Part shown: piece after piece, positions 1 to 12,966 of the stretch
Layout: every line of letters begins with the position of its first letter
Numbering within the stretch: the first letter of the stretch is position 1
Assembly: GCF_902686445.1 (NCBI RefSeq)
Contig: NC_062219.1
Location: 39,645,056-39,709,055, forward strand
DNA from: Sciurus carolinensis
Taxonomy: Eukaryota > Chordata > Mammalia > Rodentia > Sciuridae
Length of the DNA stretch: 64,000 nucleotides
Reading direction: 5' to 3'
Translations under genes and position numbers: made by a program
Notes under the pieces: generated by a model
Databases searched by the model: none
The model's input: only the letters and a program-made list of their open reading frames with translations
Told to the model about the DNA's origin: nothing

Positions 1-1120
1 ACCAGAACTAGAATAAGACATGAATATTCTGTTGTTAAAGGAGGAATGAATTGCTTTGGCAAAGATGATCTGGCTGTTCATACTGGAATTCAGTACTTAA
101 GATATTCTAGAAATCAAATTGCCTTTATGAACATCTCCCAGATGGAAGCACAGAGTAAAACCTGAAGGTTCTCAATGCCCCAGATCCACATGCTTCTGCC
201 CCCTTTAACTCACTTTTCCCTTCCATCAATTTCCCAGATATTTCCATTGCTCTTTATAACAATGACTTGCTTATGAAATCAAAGCCCCACAGACACTTCA
301 TCAAATGAAAAACAAACTAACCAACACTCTGCTATACCAGCATCTTCTGTGAAAAAGCATCCAAAATAATGGATACCCTTGGTTTGCTACCAATCTAAGG
401 AAGATTAGCTACAAAAAAAATGCAAAGAATAGAATAATTAGAAATGTATCAATATGGCCGTCCTGTGGCTTCTATTGAGAGAACCATCAAAAAGAGGTTC
501 TTATATTTTCACTATGTGGAGGTATATATGAGCAACTGTGTACATGTTCATTGAAAATATTTGTCTTCTACTTGACATGGAAGATGTTTTATCTGCTTTC
601 CTTTACTATGAATGGCAGTGGAGAATGCCACCCTCACATAGTATTTATAGTTCTCACACCCTAAAAGCAGGTGGACATATTGGACTTTCCTCATCCCCAT
701 TTGATTAAAATGAATTAATAAAATATGTTACTTTGAATGATATTTGTAACTCTTCTTTTCTAGGTTCCTGCACATTAGGCAACTAAAGCATGTACTGATG
801 TTGTGAAGAGCAATTAGAGTTTCTTTTGGTAAATTGTATACAATAGCACCACTTACTTCTTTGGATCACCACTTTTTTGACAATGGAGATTCCACTACAT
901 AAATTAACTGGCAATTACAATCACAGCTCTTCTGCTTATAACTCAAAGTACTGGAGTTTTCACTTACGTCAAGAATAAGTAATGCTTTTCCTACACAAAT
1001 GTGAAGAAGCAAAAGTTCTTCTGTTTTTAACTTTGGACAAAAAAAATAACATTTAGCTATTAAATTGAAAAAAATCTTCATGTTTATTTTTAAAAATTCA
1101 GTTAAATGGGAATATCATGC
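1..1120. other. Unique intronic sequence, nothing recognised
   Basis: AT-rich DNA with frequent stops in all frames. The 71-codon minus-strand open frame at 866-1081 has no recognisable protein features and no splice context. I see no repeat I can name. Confidence 0.6.
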
Positions 1121-1124
1121 ATTA

Positions 1125-1250
1125 TTTATTTTTATCTTCAAGATAATCCTACAAAGTAGGTATGAAGGTGACATAGAAAGTATGTGTTAAAAAGAAATTT
1201 AAATATACATTTATCTGGCTCCAAAGTGAGCACTTTCAAACTGTGCCAAA
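1125..1250 (-). repeat. MIR-like SINE fragment
   Basis: The run from the 'aagataatcctacaaagtag' segment to 'ctggctccaaagtgagcac' follows the order of the inverted MIR consensus: the bases-of-deletion region, then the segment that reads 'gactccaaagcccatgctct' in better copies. It is diverged. Confidence 0.45.
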
Positions 1251-3180
1251 ACACTTGCTCACACTCAGCAGTGTTCCTTCTTTGATGACTGACAACTTAA
1301 AACATAGTGGTCCAAGATTGTTAAGTGGTTAAACTATTCAGTAATTCACAATTCTACATGATTCCCAATGAAAGGTGAACTATGAAAATTCTTTTCAAGA
1401 TGTTACTCACATAAATTTGCAATCTTGGAAAGAAAAAAAGGGACTTCACAATGCAGTTATTTAAAATAATTGTTTCTCCCTTTTCTGACCACTGATATCA
1501 AAATAAGTCATTTTTCAAAGTAAGAATAAGTTGAAGTGGGTGAACTTCAAAAAATAAAACATTATGCTTATTCATTTAAGGTCATTGAACAATGAAGACT
1601 AGATGTCACTATCATATGGGGCCTTCCTTCTGAAGATAGTGAGTGAAATGCAAAGAAAAAGAAAGACATCACTTTTCCTCCTGTACCTGCCAATATTTCA
1701 GGAAGACTTGAATACTTAATTCAGTTCTCTCCTATGAGATAAAAATTCATGATTTGAAATTGCTGGGCTCTAACATCATTAAAAGTGTAAAAGGCCTCTT
1801 TGGTTTTTTTAATCAGTCTTAGATTTTATTTATGAAATGAACAGAAAGAGGACTATAAAAGTCTTTGAAACTGGAACTCATTGTCTAAATGGCAGACATA
1901 ATGGTTCAAGGATCCTTGTGAACTAATGCTGAACTCACATCTTTGGATCTCCAACAAGATAACGAGAAGTGTGTCATTCTCCTAAGGTTCTGGAATGAGG
2001 GAATCTGACAGTTGGTGTCTAAACCAGGCACACTGACTCTCAACTGCTCATAATAAGTAAGTCCGACTGTGTGACCTACCACTATTCTCCCCAACAAAAC
2101 AGAACTAGTGACAAAGTGACAGGAGTCATGTAGCAAGTTCTCATGTGAATATGAGTAAGTAAAATTCATACTCAACTGCTTATCATGCTCTAGATTAAAA
2201 TTACAAAAGGACTAACAGTCAACCCAAACAACTTTAGTATTTAGAGACTAATCTGAATTGTTTCAGTGCTGGTTTTTTGGTCTAAAGATGCCTTGTTGAC
2301 CTTACCCATATTCAAAATCAGCCTTATGTAAACACATACAGACCTCAACACTGCATCTTCCTCTATTCTTTGCTTCACATTATCCCTCTCATGAAATGCC
2401 ACCTCACAACCACATGGAGTGCCTGCCTTCTGCATAATCATTTCACACAGAAGCAGGAGGACAGGCAACATAAGCATTGCTTGAGAGCTTGTTGGAAACA
2501 AGCTGAAACCCTGACCCACTGGATTGAGAGTCCACATTTCCACAAGGTCCTCAGGGAATTCATATGCATGCCGAAATCTGAAAAGCACTCTTCTATACCA
2601 TGTGACTCCATCTCTCCTGACCACAATTTATTGAACCAGGGAAGGTCAAAAACATGTATCCTTTAGTTGGCAAGTTGCCTAAGAAATAGCTTCCATGAAC
2701 AGAAGTGTTCATTGTTGAATCTAGATTAGCCAAGACAGATTTTTCTCTCCTGGAAAGTGCAATGGGTATACATATACATTCTGCCTTTGTCATGGAGGGA
2801 AAAACAGAGAGGAGCTGAGACCATAGTGCAGAACACTGGAGAAGGGGATAGGCATTGATTTGTGGTAAGATGACCAAGGGTTCTCATGTGACCAGAAAAG
2901 TATCTGATTCTCCATGAAGCCTGCCTGGGTGGCTGCTGAGACTGCTTTCCTGTACTTCCCACTTCCTGTGGAGTGTTCAGCAAACCTCACTAATTGAGGC
3001 AGGACAAGAAACAGCACATGTCTACTTCCTGTACATGAAAGAGTACAATTAACAAAATCTGTGTATGGAATCTTATTCTAAACAAATTCTCCTTAATTCA
3101 AGATGTGTTCCCTATTCCTTCCTATCAGATGCAGTTCTCACTTATGGAATTTACTTTAGGCAGGTAGATGTTCAATTTCC
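1251..3180. other. Unique intronic sequence, nothing recognised
   Basis: No gene or nameable repeat. Several open frames of 60-127 codons lie on the minus strand between 1906 and 3017. They overlap each other in different frames, contain no known motif, and look like chance. Confidence 0.55.
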
Positions 3181-3290
3181 TTAACACTATAAGTTTACTG
3201 AGGGCAAAAGCTGTGTCTCATTCATTCTGCATTTTCTGAATTAAGTAACATAGACCTTTTAAGGTGTATGGGGGGCACTTAGTAAGTTAT
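3180..3290 (+). repeat. Possible L2 3' end fragment
   Basis: Contains the diverged 'actgagggcaaaagctgtgtc' then 'attcattctgcattt' order seen near L2 3' ends. Weak. Confidence 0.35.
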
Positions 3291-3904
3291 TTGTAAAGTG
3301 AATTAAATGAATTCAGAGAAAAACCAACCTCTCTAACTTAGAACCAGTAGCTGAGATGGCATCACCCACTTCTTAGATTCTCAGATGATGGTTACTAAAT
3401 GTTTTATTAATATGTAAACTCTTTTATAAGAGTGGGGCTATTAAGTGTTTCAAGAATAAAGTTATCAGAGTTAGGAATCTCTAATAACTTGCTCCAGAAT
3501 CCATGAAAGATAAAAGAAGTTTGTATTACATTTTTGATTTTTGAATCTCATTATTTTTCTAGAGACCTGAGTTATACTGACATTCATATAAACCTACCAA
3601 CCCAATTGCCCTAAGCAAATGGCATTTTTCTCTTATCAATTCATAATGCCAAGTAGGAACAGCCCACATAGTAAATAGTCCAAATCCAAGAGAACCCCAG
3701 ATAACTATCTGCCTCTAGATTATAAAACTCCTGTACATAGGTCATTTAACATAAGTCACAAAATCAATATTTGATAAAATCAAGATCTTTTACATTTATG
3801 CATAAATGAAGTGCTACAATGGTAAGATCTAATTTGGTCTTCAAAGAGGAATTTGCTTTATCAGAACTTCAGGTTATGCAGATACTCAGTAGTGAAACAC
3901 TCAT

Positions 3905-4235
3905 CAATTCATTTGCCTGTTCAATGAATTTTTATGGAGCATTTCCAAGTGGCAGGTACTGACGATATTGATTTTAGGCTTATGAAAATAACCTGCCCTT
4001 AAGGAATTTTGTAGAAACAGACACAAACCCTAAGAGCAATAAACTCATGTAATAACTGCAAGAGATGCTTAGTTAAATTGGTGCCATGGGAAAGATGCTT
4101 AAGGGAAGGATGGAAGATATATTCACAGAGAGAATGTGGCTTTGAACAATGAGAAGAATGTTACTGGAACAGGTGATGGAGTCAGAAGTTGGGCAGAGGG
4201 TGCAACCTGAGTCACCACTGAGAGGTCTGAGGGCA
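3905..4235. repeat. Ancient interspersed repeat, family not assigned
   Basis: Begins with a diverged 'attcatttgcctgttcaatg' and 'gagcatttccaagtggcagg', continues through an amphipathic 'ctgcccttaaggaatttt' block and a 'gatggagtcagaagttgg' stretch. The same order of blocks occurs at 15165-15640 and 17265-17610, so all three are probably copies of one old mammalian repeat. Confidence 0.4.
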
Positions 4236-4423
4236 CATGTGGACACAGAAAGTGTTCTAATGTAGCCTGAACAGAGACATCACTTCAGCCAGCTCAACTA
4301 TGAGCCTTGATGAAGTGTCCAATAAATAGGGTTTATTAAATACCCACAATCTGGGCATTTGTGCCAAAATATACTGTCATCCAGAAACTCTTTATATGAA
4401 CCATGTAAAAATTACAGCTTTCA

Positions 4424-4510
4424 TGCTGGGCATGGTGGTATAAGCCTGGAATCTCAACTGCACTGGAGCTAAGGCAGGATGATTTTAAGTTCCAGGCTTA
4501 CAAACTGTCT

Positions 4511-4552
<42 letters not shown>

Positions 4553-4622
4553 AAGAACTAGGGATGTAGCTCAGCTATAAAGTTTCCCTGGATTCCGTTC
4601 CTCAGTTAAAAAAAAAAAAAAT
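4424..4622 (+). repeat. Dimeric SINE (7SL-derived B1-like plus tRNA-derived ID-like)
   Basis: A 7SL-like left half ('gctgggcatggtggtataag ...' through 'aaactgtctc') is followed by an exceptionally long A-run of 38 bases (4512-4549). An ID-like right half with 'gggatgtagctcag' and a 13-base A-tail comes next. The long internal A-run between the two monomers is unusual and length-unstable. Confidence 0.85.
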
Positions 4623-5489
4623 TTACACAGTCAGGCTAGTTTCCTAAAGAAATTAACCAACATAGTAAATGATTTGGAAATCTAACAGTTATAAAAAATT
4701 TAAGAACTGAAGATGCTTTTCCTGTACAGGAGAAGAAGTGAAAGAAGTGTGCAGTGTTCCAGAGATGAGAAAAGGAGTCTTGATGCACAGTTTCAAACAC
4801 CTGCAAGGAAGCCCTGTTTGTTCCTTTATAATATCAAATTCTAAAGTCAGAGTGTGACCATGGAGCGAGTCTCCACACAGGAAGATGGGCTTGACTTCCT
4901 GCCTTGATCTTAGTCCTTGGGATTCCACTCCCTACTGGGAGCTCTCCCTGAATGATAGAACAGTTACATATAGGCTCCATATAGGCTTAATAGAGACCAG
5001 AGGGTCAAGTGACCCTTATCTTAATTTCTCACAGCACAGTTGAAATTGGGGTGGAAAAGGAAAGAAAAACTTTTCTAAAGGTTGGAGATCAAAAGTAGAT
5101 ATAACAATGCAAGGTAACATATGACAAGATAATGTATATCAAGATACAGTGCTTATTTATATAAATAATCTTACAGACCTCCCTCAGTATTCTTTCCTGA
5201 CTCCTTTTTACATATGTAATACATTATTTATTGCATAATACATCCTCCTGGCTTTTATTTTTAAGTGAGAGGCATGTTCTTCTAGGGCGGCATGTCAGAA
5301 CTTAGGGACGGGGTTGTCTGCTGAGTCTGCTACCCTGAACTTGAGAATCATTCTTCATACCAGTCCACCTGGAATCACCTTTATGCATCTACAGATTCTC
5401 CCTCTAGATCCAGAAGTCAAAACCCAGAGAAATATTTTTTTGAGTCCATTTCTTATCTGAGGACCCATTTCTTCAATGATGATATTCTA
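4623..5489. other. Unique intronic sequence, nothing recognised
   Basis: No supported gene or repeat. Confidence 0.5.
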
Positions 5490-5907
5490 ATCAGCTTTTT
5501 TATCACTGTGACCAAAAGACAGGACAAGAAAACATAGAGGAGGAAAAGTTTATTTTGGCTCATGATTCCAGAGGTCTCAGTACATGGCTGACTGACTCCA
5601 TAGCTCTGTGCCTGCAGCAAGAAAGAAAATCATGGCAGAGTGTAGTGGAGGAAAGCAGCTCAGAACACGACAACAAGGAAGCAGTGAGAGCTCCGCTCAC
5701 CAGGGACAAGCTATAAACCCCAAAGGTACACCCAAATGACCTACATGCTCCAGCTACACCCCACCAGCCTGCAGTCACTGCCCAGTTAATCCCTATCAGT
5801 GGGTTAATCCACCCATTAGGTTACACACTCAATCTAATTCCACTACTGAATATTTTTGCATTTTATCACACATAAGCTTTTGGGGGACACCTCATATCTA
5901 AACCATA
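5490..5907 (-). mobile_element. MaLR-type solo LTR
   Basis: Reads on the minus strand as a MaLR (ERVL-MaLR) LTR. The plus strand shows 'atcactgtgaccaaaagac', 'ggaggaaaagtttattttgg', a purine-rich middle, 'cagtgggttaatccacccat', and ends near 'ctaaaccataa'. These same blocks recur inverted or direct at 36820, 38206, 40037, 45761 and 58858. No internal region is attached. The 72-codon open frame inside it is incidental. Confidence 0.8.
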
Positions 5908-8072
5908 ATTAATGAATAAAAAGGGCACTAGAAAATTCTGCTTCATTTGCATAGCCTGAATTCTTAGCCAGAAAAAATGTAGCATCATTCTGTTTTCAAT
6001 GGGACACTCTATTCTGAACACAAAACAATAAGGCTAACATCTCATGAAGTAGCAGGAGGGTCATGTAATTACAGTGTAAAGAGGAAATGGGACTATTCTC
6101 TGTCACTAACAGATGAAAGCTGGAGGCAGAGACAGAGGGAAGATGGGAAGGAGAAAGAGAGAGTACTCAGACTGAAAGTAATCATTAATTTTTTCTCAAA
6201 TTGTAGTTTTTTGAAATAGGAGAGGGTGATTCTAAAAGTAGCAAATTCCTTACCAATGGTAGTGTCTGGTCAGCGCCTGAATAGCCAACCTATAGAGAGC
6301 ATCACTGGGCAGATGGCTTCACTAGGTTCTCTTCAAGCCTAAGAGGTTAAATGTGAAAGGCAGGAATACAGAGGGTGGTAGCTAAGAAGTGCACAGTCCA
6401 ACCTTCTTCCAGAACATCTGAACATTTCATAACGAGGATCAGATTGGCTAACTTAACCCCCTTTCCAGTCAGTCAACAGAGAGAAATGATTCTTAACTTG
6501 TCTCTTATGCTGAAGACTCAAGGGAAAACAAAATGAAGTGAAAAATAGTTCTCAACAATGTTGAAGGACAATGTGCAGGAGTTATGGGTCTTAATTATCA
6601 CAGTTATCTAGTTGGTTTTGTATTTTTTAATTTTTTTGAGTCAGATATAGGCTAAAATATCAGATGAATTCCAACATTTGGCTATTGTTAGAAGTTGAAG
6701 CACAAGCAAAACTGAAAATATCATGGCCAGTTTGTGCCTCAAAGAACAAGGTTAGCAAACACCTCATTAGTGACTGAAGGGAGAAATGTACTCTAATAAA
6801 ATTTAGTAGGCCTGCATCATAGCTGAGCATTATACATTTTTTTCAAGGGAAAAGTATAATACCCCCTTTGTTTAACTGGCTTCTTTAACTGGACTAGACG
6901 ACTTTGTCTTTATCTCCCTCATAAATCTATGCCAGAAGCAATCATTTAAGAAACTATTCTTGTTGTCTATAGGTTCCTGACATGGATGATGCATTAATCC
7001 CAAGAGAAATCAGCATGTGTCATAAGATAAACTGACCTTATTGAGCTGATTCACAGTTCGATTCTCAATTTGTAAACACTGTCAATTTAAAGTGATGGTA
7101 TCAGGGAAAAACAGAAGAGAAAAGAAGCACACTAATCACAAGTTCATGGGAAAGCTTTACACGTATCTATGTATGGAAAGAAATTTTCAAATCATTTCTA
7201 CCAAAGAAAACTTCAGCACACTTTAAAGCACACAAATTAGGAACAACCTATTGACTCTATGGTGTTCTGAGAGTCCTTAGAAAAATTGTTTTACCACACA
7301 AGGAAATACTATATTCATGCAGTTTTATAAAATATGATTTCTACCCAGAGGGCTTATAATTGTAAGAGAATAAAAGACTGCTAAAGATGTAAGGTCAGAA
7401 CAGAAAGAGCTTCTCAGGGACATTATATTGGCTCTTTTCTTCCACCTTGTGATGAGTCATAGCTCCTTTGTGTAAATGATGACGGTTCTGCTTAACATTT
7501 GTGGGAAGAACAGAAGGAATTATTATTAGTTTTGCCTCAAGGAAACCATAAAGAGAACTGCCTTCAACATGCCCCTGTGTGGAGAGGCATGACCTTCAAC
7601 TCTCATTCTAAAGCAGCCTACACTTGGGATGGGAAATGAACCTGGAACTGCATCGACTGTAGTGAACTCCTGAGTGAAATAACTTAGTGGCTTTTAGTCC
7701 TGTGCAACCCTTTTCCCTCTCCTCGAATCGATGAAGAACAACAGCAAAGCCTATGATGTTCATTATCATGACTTCCTTATCAAAACCCCTTCTCTTCCAC
7801 CTCCCAGGGTTAATGACTTCTATCAGATCACTCCTGAGCCATGTTTCATGACGTCTCATCCCTGATGCCCCAAAGGATCTTCAAACTTAACACCATCAGT
7901 ATATTTCAAATGGAGGTCATTTTCCACTCCCCAAACCTTCCTTCTTCCTCCAGACATAATTTCTTCTGTGCTTTATTCCTACTGCTCACTGATCTCTGTT
8001 CATTTTGACTCCCTACCCCTTTCTCCACACTCAGGGATGCTTGTTTTGCTCCCCTTGCCTAAATGATAAAGA
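5908..8072. other. Unique intronic sequence, nothing recognised
   Basis: No gene-like coding pattern. A short purine-rich tract lies near 6120-6170. The 83-codon minus-strand frame at 7608-7859 shows no recognisable motif. Confidence 0.5.
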
Positions 8073-8290
8073 CCATTATAATTTCTAGCATGTGTTGAGC
8101 ACTTATGATGTGTCAATCACAATGCTAAGCACTTTATATGTACAACTTCATTAAATCCTTACTGCACTCTTAGGGCATGGGGTACCATTACTGTTCCCAT
8201 TTAAAGATGCAGAAATTGTACTCAAGGTTACAGAGCTAGTATGTGGCAGCCTGAGAATTTAAATCTAGTTTGAAGGCAGTGCTCTCCCCC
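8073..8290 (-). repeat. MIR SINE
   Basis: Well-preserved inverted MIR: 'tagcatgtgttgagcactta', 'aatgctaagcactttatatg', 'cattaaatccttact', 'cccatttaaagatgcag', 'ggttacagagctagtatgtg' appear in consensus order. Confidence 0.9.
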
Positions 8291-9383
8291 AACTTTCTAT
8301 CTTGGTCAACTTAACATTTCAAGACTTAATGTGTTTGCCCGTCAATGAAGCCCTTCCAGTCTTCCCTGTCTTTTCTTTTCCTATATACTCAGCACTTTCC
8401 ATCTACATTTATTACAGTGCATGCTACTCTCACATTGAACAATTTGTTAGTTCCTTCAACACATATATTTAGAATGCATACTCTACAGGACATAGTGCTG
8501 TAGAGTGAATGGGAATGAAAGAGGGATTGAAGCAAGCCCAGACCTGGCCTCCTAGAGACTAGAGAGAAAAGAGACTTTAAGCAAATAGGCACAGAAATAT
8601 ACCATAAAATCCCAGATGATAGTTGCTATGGAGAAAAACTTTGGGTGTGGATGATATGTCCCTCTCTAGGTATCACATGAGCACATCAGAGTCACAACTA
8701 TGTTTTTTTATTTTTCCACCATTAATGTGTTCCCGAATTGATGGGCAGTTGGTGTTGCATTAATAAATTACAGGAACTATTTAGGTTAGAAATTAGATTT
8801 CTAGTTGGAAATCGAAGTCAACTTCAATTATAAATGGGATCATAAAACTTTCTGGCATCATGATAAGAGTTTCAGGTAGAAGAAAGAAATATTATGAATG
8901 CACTGGATTTGACCAGAAGCAAGGCTGTCTTAATGTAAATCTCTCAATTCAGGAATACACTTGTTTAATTTGATATAGTATGAATCCAATAATGTTCAGA
9001 ACACAATGAAAAGCTCTATTTTTCAAAAATTTGCCAGCTTGGAGTTGCTGAGTTAGGGCTTCCAAAGATAAATAGATATGAAAGAGTTCTGGTTACTGCT
9101 TAATGATTATACTCTGTTCATCCTTTTTCCATCTGGTGATTACAAAATAATTAACAAATGGCCTTTACGAAGAGCTATACATGAAAATAAAATCCCCAAA
9201 TATGATATTTTAGATCTTAAACTTTGTGTGAGAAGCATTTACTCAGCCATAACATTTTCAACAATTTTAGCCTACTATATTAAGTGCTTCTAAATTTCCA
9301 GGAAAAAAAAAAACATAATAAATGTTCAAAGAATAACATTAGGTAAAGATACTGTAACTCAATGACTCAAAAGCAGTACAACT
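8291..9383. other. Intronic sequence, nothing firmly recognised
   Basis: 8340-8600 is faintly L2-like. The 71-codon plus-strand frame at 9078-9293 has no recognisable motif. No other feature. Confidence 0.45.
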
Positions 9384-9470
9384 GGGCTGGGGATACAGGT
9401 CACTGGTAGATCTCTTGCCCAGTACGTGCAAGGTCCTGGGTTCCATCCTAGCACTACCCAAAACAAAACA
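9384..9470 (+). repeat. ID-type tRNA-derived SINE
   Basis: Has 'gggctggggatacaggtcac' at the head and a B-box-like 'gggttccatcctagcact' near the end, followed by an interrupted A-rich tail. It is somewhat diverged from the copies at 14600 and 60979. Confidence 0.85.
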
Positions 9471-10042
9471 AAAGCACTAGTACTATTGAGATAAACACTG
9501 CAAGGGATTTATCAACAGTTACAAAACCCACTTATGGATATAAACAGAAGGCAGTTGGCTTACAGTGAAACTTGTTGCATTTGAGTACTTGAATTCACTA
9601 CTCTTGAAGTTATGATAAGCTATAACAGGTTGGAAGTGGGTTCTGTTATTGGGGAAAATGAATTAAACTAAAATGCAGCAAAATGAAAGATGTCCCTCTG
9701 TTCACCACAAAGAATGAAGACCTCAGGGCTAGTTTAGAGTACTATACTTCACCATGAATGTCAGAGGGGTTTGCTAGAGTATACATGTCAGTGCCTTTCC
9801 TACCTACAATATCCAGACAGGTGTGGGCATGTTAATCAAGTAATGTTAATGTAGAGCTTAGAGTTTAATGATGAGAAATGCTATATAAAGGTTACACTAA
9901 AAATAGTACATGTCATAGCACCAGGAAGTGTTTGAATCATATGTTGTACAACTGTGTACAACGTAGAAAAGGGTAATTATCCCCACATTTGGTGGTAGTT
10001 TTACTTTTCTTTGAATTTGCTTTATAGTTTATTTTTATATTA

Positions 10043-10370
10043 TGCTATAGCTTGGATCTGGAGTGTCCCCCAAAGGTCCATATGCTAAAGGCTTGGTCAC
10101 CAGCCTGTGGCACTAAAGGGAGGTGGCAGAACCTTTAGGAAGAAGGGCCTAGGGAAGGAAGTTAAGTCTCTGAGGACATGACCTTGAAGGACATGTTGGG
10201 ATGCTGGCTCTTCCTCTCTCTCCTTTCTGGCCTCCACCCACCACTCATCACCATGATTTCTGCTTTGCCAGAGGCCCAAAAGCAATGAACTGAAACCATT
10301 GAAACCCTGAAGCATCCTTTAAAGTTGATCATCTCAGATATTTTGCCACATGATAGAAAGTTGACTAACA
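10043..10370 (+). mobile_element. MaLR-like LTR (short form)
   Basis: Starts 'tgctatagcttggatctgg' with 'tcccccaaaggtccatatgc' and ends 'gttgactaaca', the typical MaLR LTR head and tail. The block 'aggaagaagggcctagg' is shared with the related copy at 12140-12447. Confidence 0.75.
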
Positions 10371-11645
10371 CCTATAGAGATATTACCCCTCACCCACCCC
10401 TGAGGATTTTAACTGCTTTATTATCATTTAGTATGTATTGAATTTCTCCTCTTCCCAAAGTAACTTTACATCACCTGTGCTTATAAAAAGTAAACAATTG
10501 CATCTGCAAGATTTAAGATCTTGGCCCAATTCCCCCTGCTTCTCTTCTTAACCTACAACTCACTGACGGACATCAGGGGAAGCCTGATCACTGGGACATG
10601 TTATCAGGATACCTTTGGTTCACTCAAAATCATATACATACAGGATTTTATATTTGCAATTTTTCCATATTTCACTCTCAATACATGTGCACTGTGATAA
10701 ATTATGATCATTACAGCAAGATTTTAGATGAAATAAGACATAACATTTCATGCTGCTGTAATTGTATCTAAATGATCCTTTTACTCATTAATAAGAATTA
10801 TTTTGAAATTATTCAATTATTTCCACTTTGATTCAATTATGTGTACCTTTTGGTAATCAAAATAACCTCACTTATATCTAATTCTAAACACAATTTAGAA
10901 ACAAAATAAAATATCCTACATTATAGAATAACAAATACTTTTAAAACTGGAAATTTCCTGATATCAATAACATACAACTGGAACAAAATTAAGAAAATAA
11001 CATAAAAATATATAGAATCAATAGAATATATAGTATTCTATTGGTATTAAGTCAGTAGTCAATATCATTGTAAGGTTATTATTTCAGTTTTACAATTTTG
11101 TAACCTCAAAAATGACATTTCTTACAGGAAATTAATGAAAGATTTTCGCCTGACAGTCACACCTTAAAGACACTAACCTGCTTAAAAACCAGAAAAAAAA
11201 AATTAACCATGAGAGTCAAGCAGTTGCAAAGACCAATTAGTCACTAAGAGGTTCTGACTAGCTCATCATTGTAATGGCAGAGGAAGCTACTTGCTAAACC
11301 ACAACCAGGGTTCCCTCAAAGCCACAGGAAGAATAACACAGGGACCACTGCTTCCAAGACTCAGAACATGGGCAAAAATTTACCTTAAATGGAGATGACT
11401 TAGAAAAGTCTTTGAAACCATTTCATCCTGCCATTTACTGTAATAACAAGGATGAAAACTACTGCCACAGCCTCATTCGTTTTCCGCTTCATTTATTGAA
11501 AATGTTCTCTATTCTGCTGCCTATTAGTCACCCAGTGAGGATCAAAACTTTGCAAGACAATTGTTCTGGGGTAGGCCTGGGGCACCTGTGCATCTTAAAA
11601 ACTCTCCAAGCAATTCTATAATAATCAGGGCCATGAGTCAAAGAT
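10371..11645. other. Unique intronic sequence, nothing recognised
   Basis: Very AT-rich around 10700-11100. No gene or named repeat. Confidence 0.5.
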
Positions 11646-11649
11646 TCCT

Positions 11650-12025
11650 CCCACAGCTGTTGCCTTGGTTTCTCAGCCTTCAGTCTTGGCCTCCTGTGAC
11701 AGCCTCTGTGAATGCTGCCACAAGGATCTTTTGTAATACTATGGAGTTAAGTGCAAACTTCTGAGCATAGTGTAGAAGACTCAACATGGCCTCCTCTCCT
11801 ACCTGCCAAGCTGCTCTTCACTGTTCTTTCCCCACCAGCTCCGCAAAGCTGCTTAAGTAGGGAAAGCTGCTTAAGTAGGGCCTGGCCTCAGCCTCTGGGC
11901 CTGAGCTCTTACTTACTCTTGCTCTGAAATGCTCTCCACTCTGCCTGGAGAACCCCACCTCCTCAGTGAAGCTATTCTTGACATCCTAGGCCCAGCTTCA
12001 TGCAAGTGTCCCCAAAGCACCCTAT
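11650..12025 (+). repeat. L2 LINE 3' region
   Basis: Shows the L2 order 'catggcctcctctcctacct', 'aagctgctcttcactgttc', 'gctctgaaatgctctccact', 'ctcagtgaagctattcttga'. It contains a local 18-bp tandem duplication at 11845-11880. Confidence 0.75.
11845..11880. repeat. Perfect 18-bp tandem duplication
   Basis: The unit 'aaagctgcttaagtaggg' occurs twice back to back (11845-11862 and 11863-11880) with no mismatch. This implies a recent local slippage or duplication inside an old L2. Confidence 0.97.
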
Positions 12026-12139
12026 ATGAATAGGGGTGTGTGTGGGTGGGGTTGTAGTGGTAGTGATATTTTTTAAAACCATATTGAACTGTCACTTCAG
12101 AGCGTATATACCTTTTATCTTCTGCTATAGTTATGATGT

Positions 12140-12447
12140 TAAACATCCTTTGAAGGCCCAAATGATAAATAAAGGCTGACTCCCCAGGGTGGCACTAGTA
12201 GGAGTTGACAGAGCCTTAGGAAGTAAGGCCTAGTGGAAGGTCCTTGGGTCATTGGGGTTGTGCCTTCAAAGGAGATTGTGTGACCTGGTGACTTCCCCTA
12301 GCTCTCTCTTGCTTCCCAATCACAAGGAGAGAGAATCCCAATCAATCATGGCCTGAACCCTCAAAAACTGTGAGACAAAATAAGCCTTTTTTCTTTAAGT
12401 CAATTGTCTTAGTTATTTGTTATAGTAAAAGAAAGCTGACTAACACA
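12140..12447 (+). mobile_element. MaLR-like LTR, 5' diverged
   Basis: 'ccccagggtggcactagtag', 'aagtaaggcctagtggaagg', 'gagacaaaataagcc' and the terminal 'aagctgactaacaca' match MaLR LTR layout. The expected head is not clear. Confidence 0.7.
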
Positions 12448-12563
12448 TCTTTATTAGATTTTCTGAAGCAGAGACAATGTCTTTACTTTTGCGTCCCCTA
12501 AATTTAACGCAATGTCAAGCATACACTGACATTCTAATATTTGTTGAATAAAGAATGAATAAC
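12447..12563 (+). repeat. L2 LINE 3' end
   Basis: 'gaagcagagacaatgtcttt' then 'gcaatgtcaagcatacac' and 'atatttgttgaataaa' give the canonical L2 3'-end order. Confidence 0.7.
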
Positions 12564-12960
12564 ATTTTATACTATTTTCCTTTCTCACAGGCAGAGTTAG
12601 AGGAGATTTCCATCAGGATCACTGGGAAAGTCAAGATGAAGTTCATACTTTAAAAAAAAAAAGCCTTAGTATTAACTTAGTATTTGGTAATTATAATGAT
12701 TACTCTAAAGATTATCTTTTCAATTATATTACCAGAAGAATTTTCGACATGATTAAAGTCAATAAAAAATCTTTAATTAAATCCTCAGGAGTGCCCACTT
12801 AGCATCAGTCTACCCAGACCACACATTTTCAGAATTACAGGCAATGTATGCTCACCTTAGGCTCCAGGAAGGGAAGGAAGCCCACTTAATGCCCACCACA
12901 AGTCGGCCCAATATGGCTGCTCCTATCATGTGACATCTAACCCACAACTCTGGTGAACAT

Positions 12961-12966
12961 GCTTAC
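12961..12966 (-). promoter_or_regulatory. RNF217: 5' splice site (donor) of the RNF217 exon
   Basis: On the minus strand the coding sequence ends AAA and is followed by GTAAGC, which matches the GTRAG donor consensus. The open frame then runs on into intron for ten codons to a stop. Confidence 0.92.

Larger units (their letters stand above)
1..12966 (-). other. RNF217: RNF217 intron downstream of the exon (partial)
   Basis: This span follows the donor site of the RNF217 exon in the minus-strand direction and is inferred to be intron. I looked on the minus strand for the next expected coding block (the rest of the IBR domain, rich in paired Cys with Trp and His) and did not find it. The intron therefore probably continues beyond position 1. 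It holds the MIR, L2, SINE and LTR copies listed separately. Confidence 0.75.

Noticed and set aside
2241..2624. 127-codon minus-strand open frame as a downstream RNF217 exon
   Set aside because: It lacks the Cys-pair pattern expected for IBR or RING2, and an overlapping plus-strand frame of similar length suggests chance.
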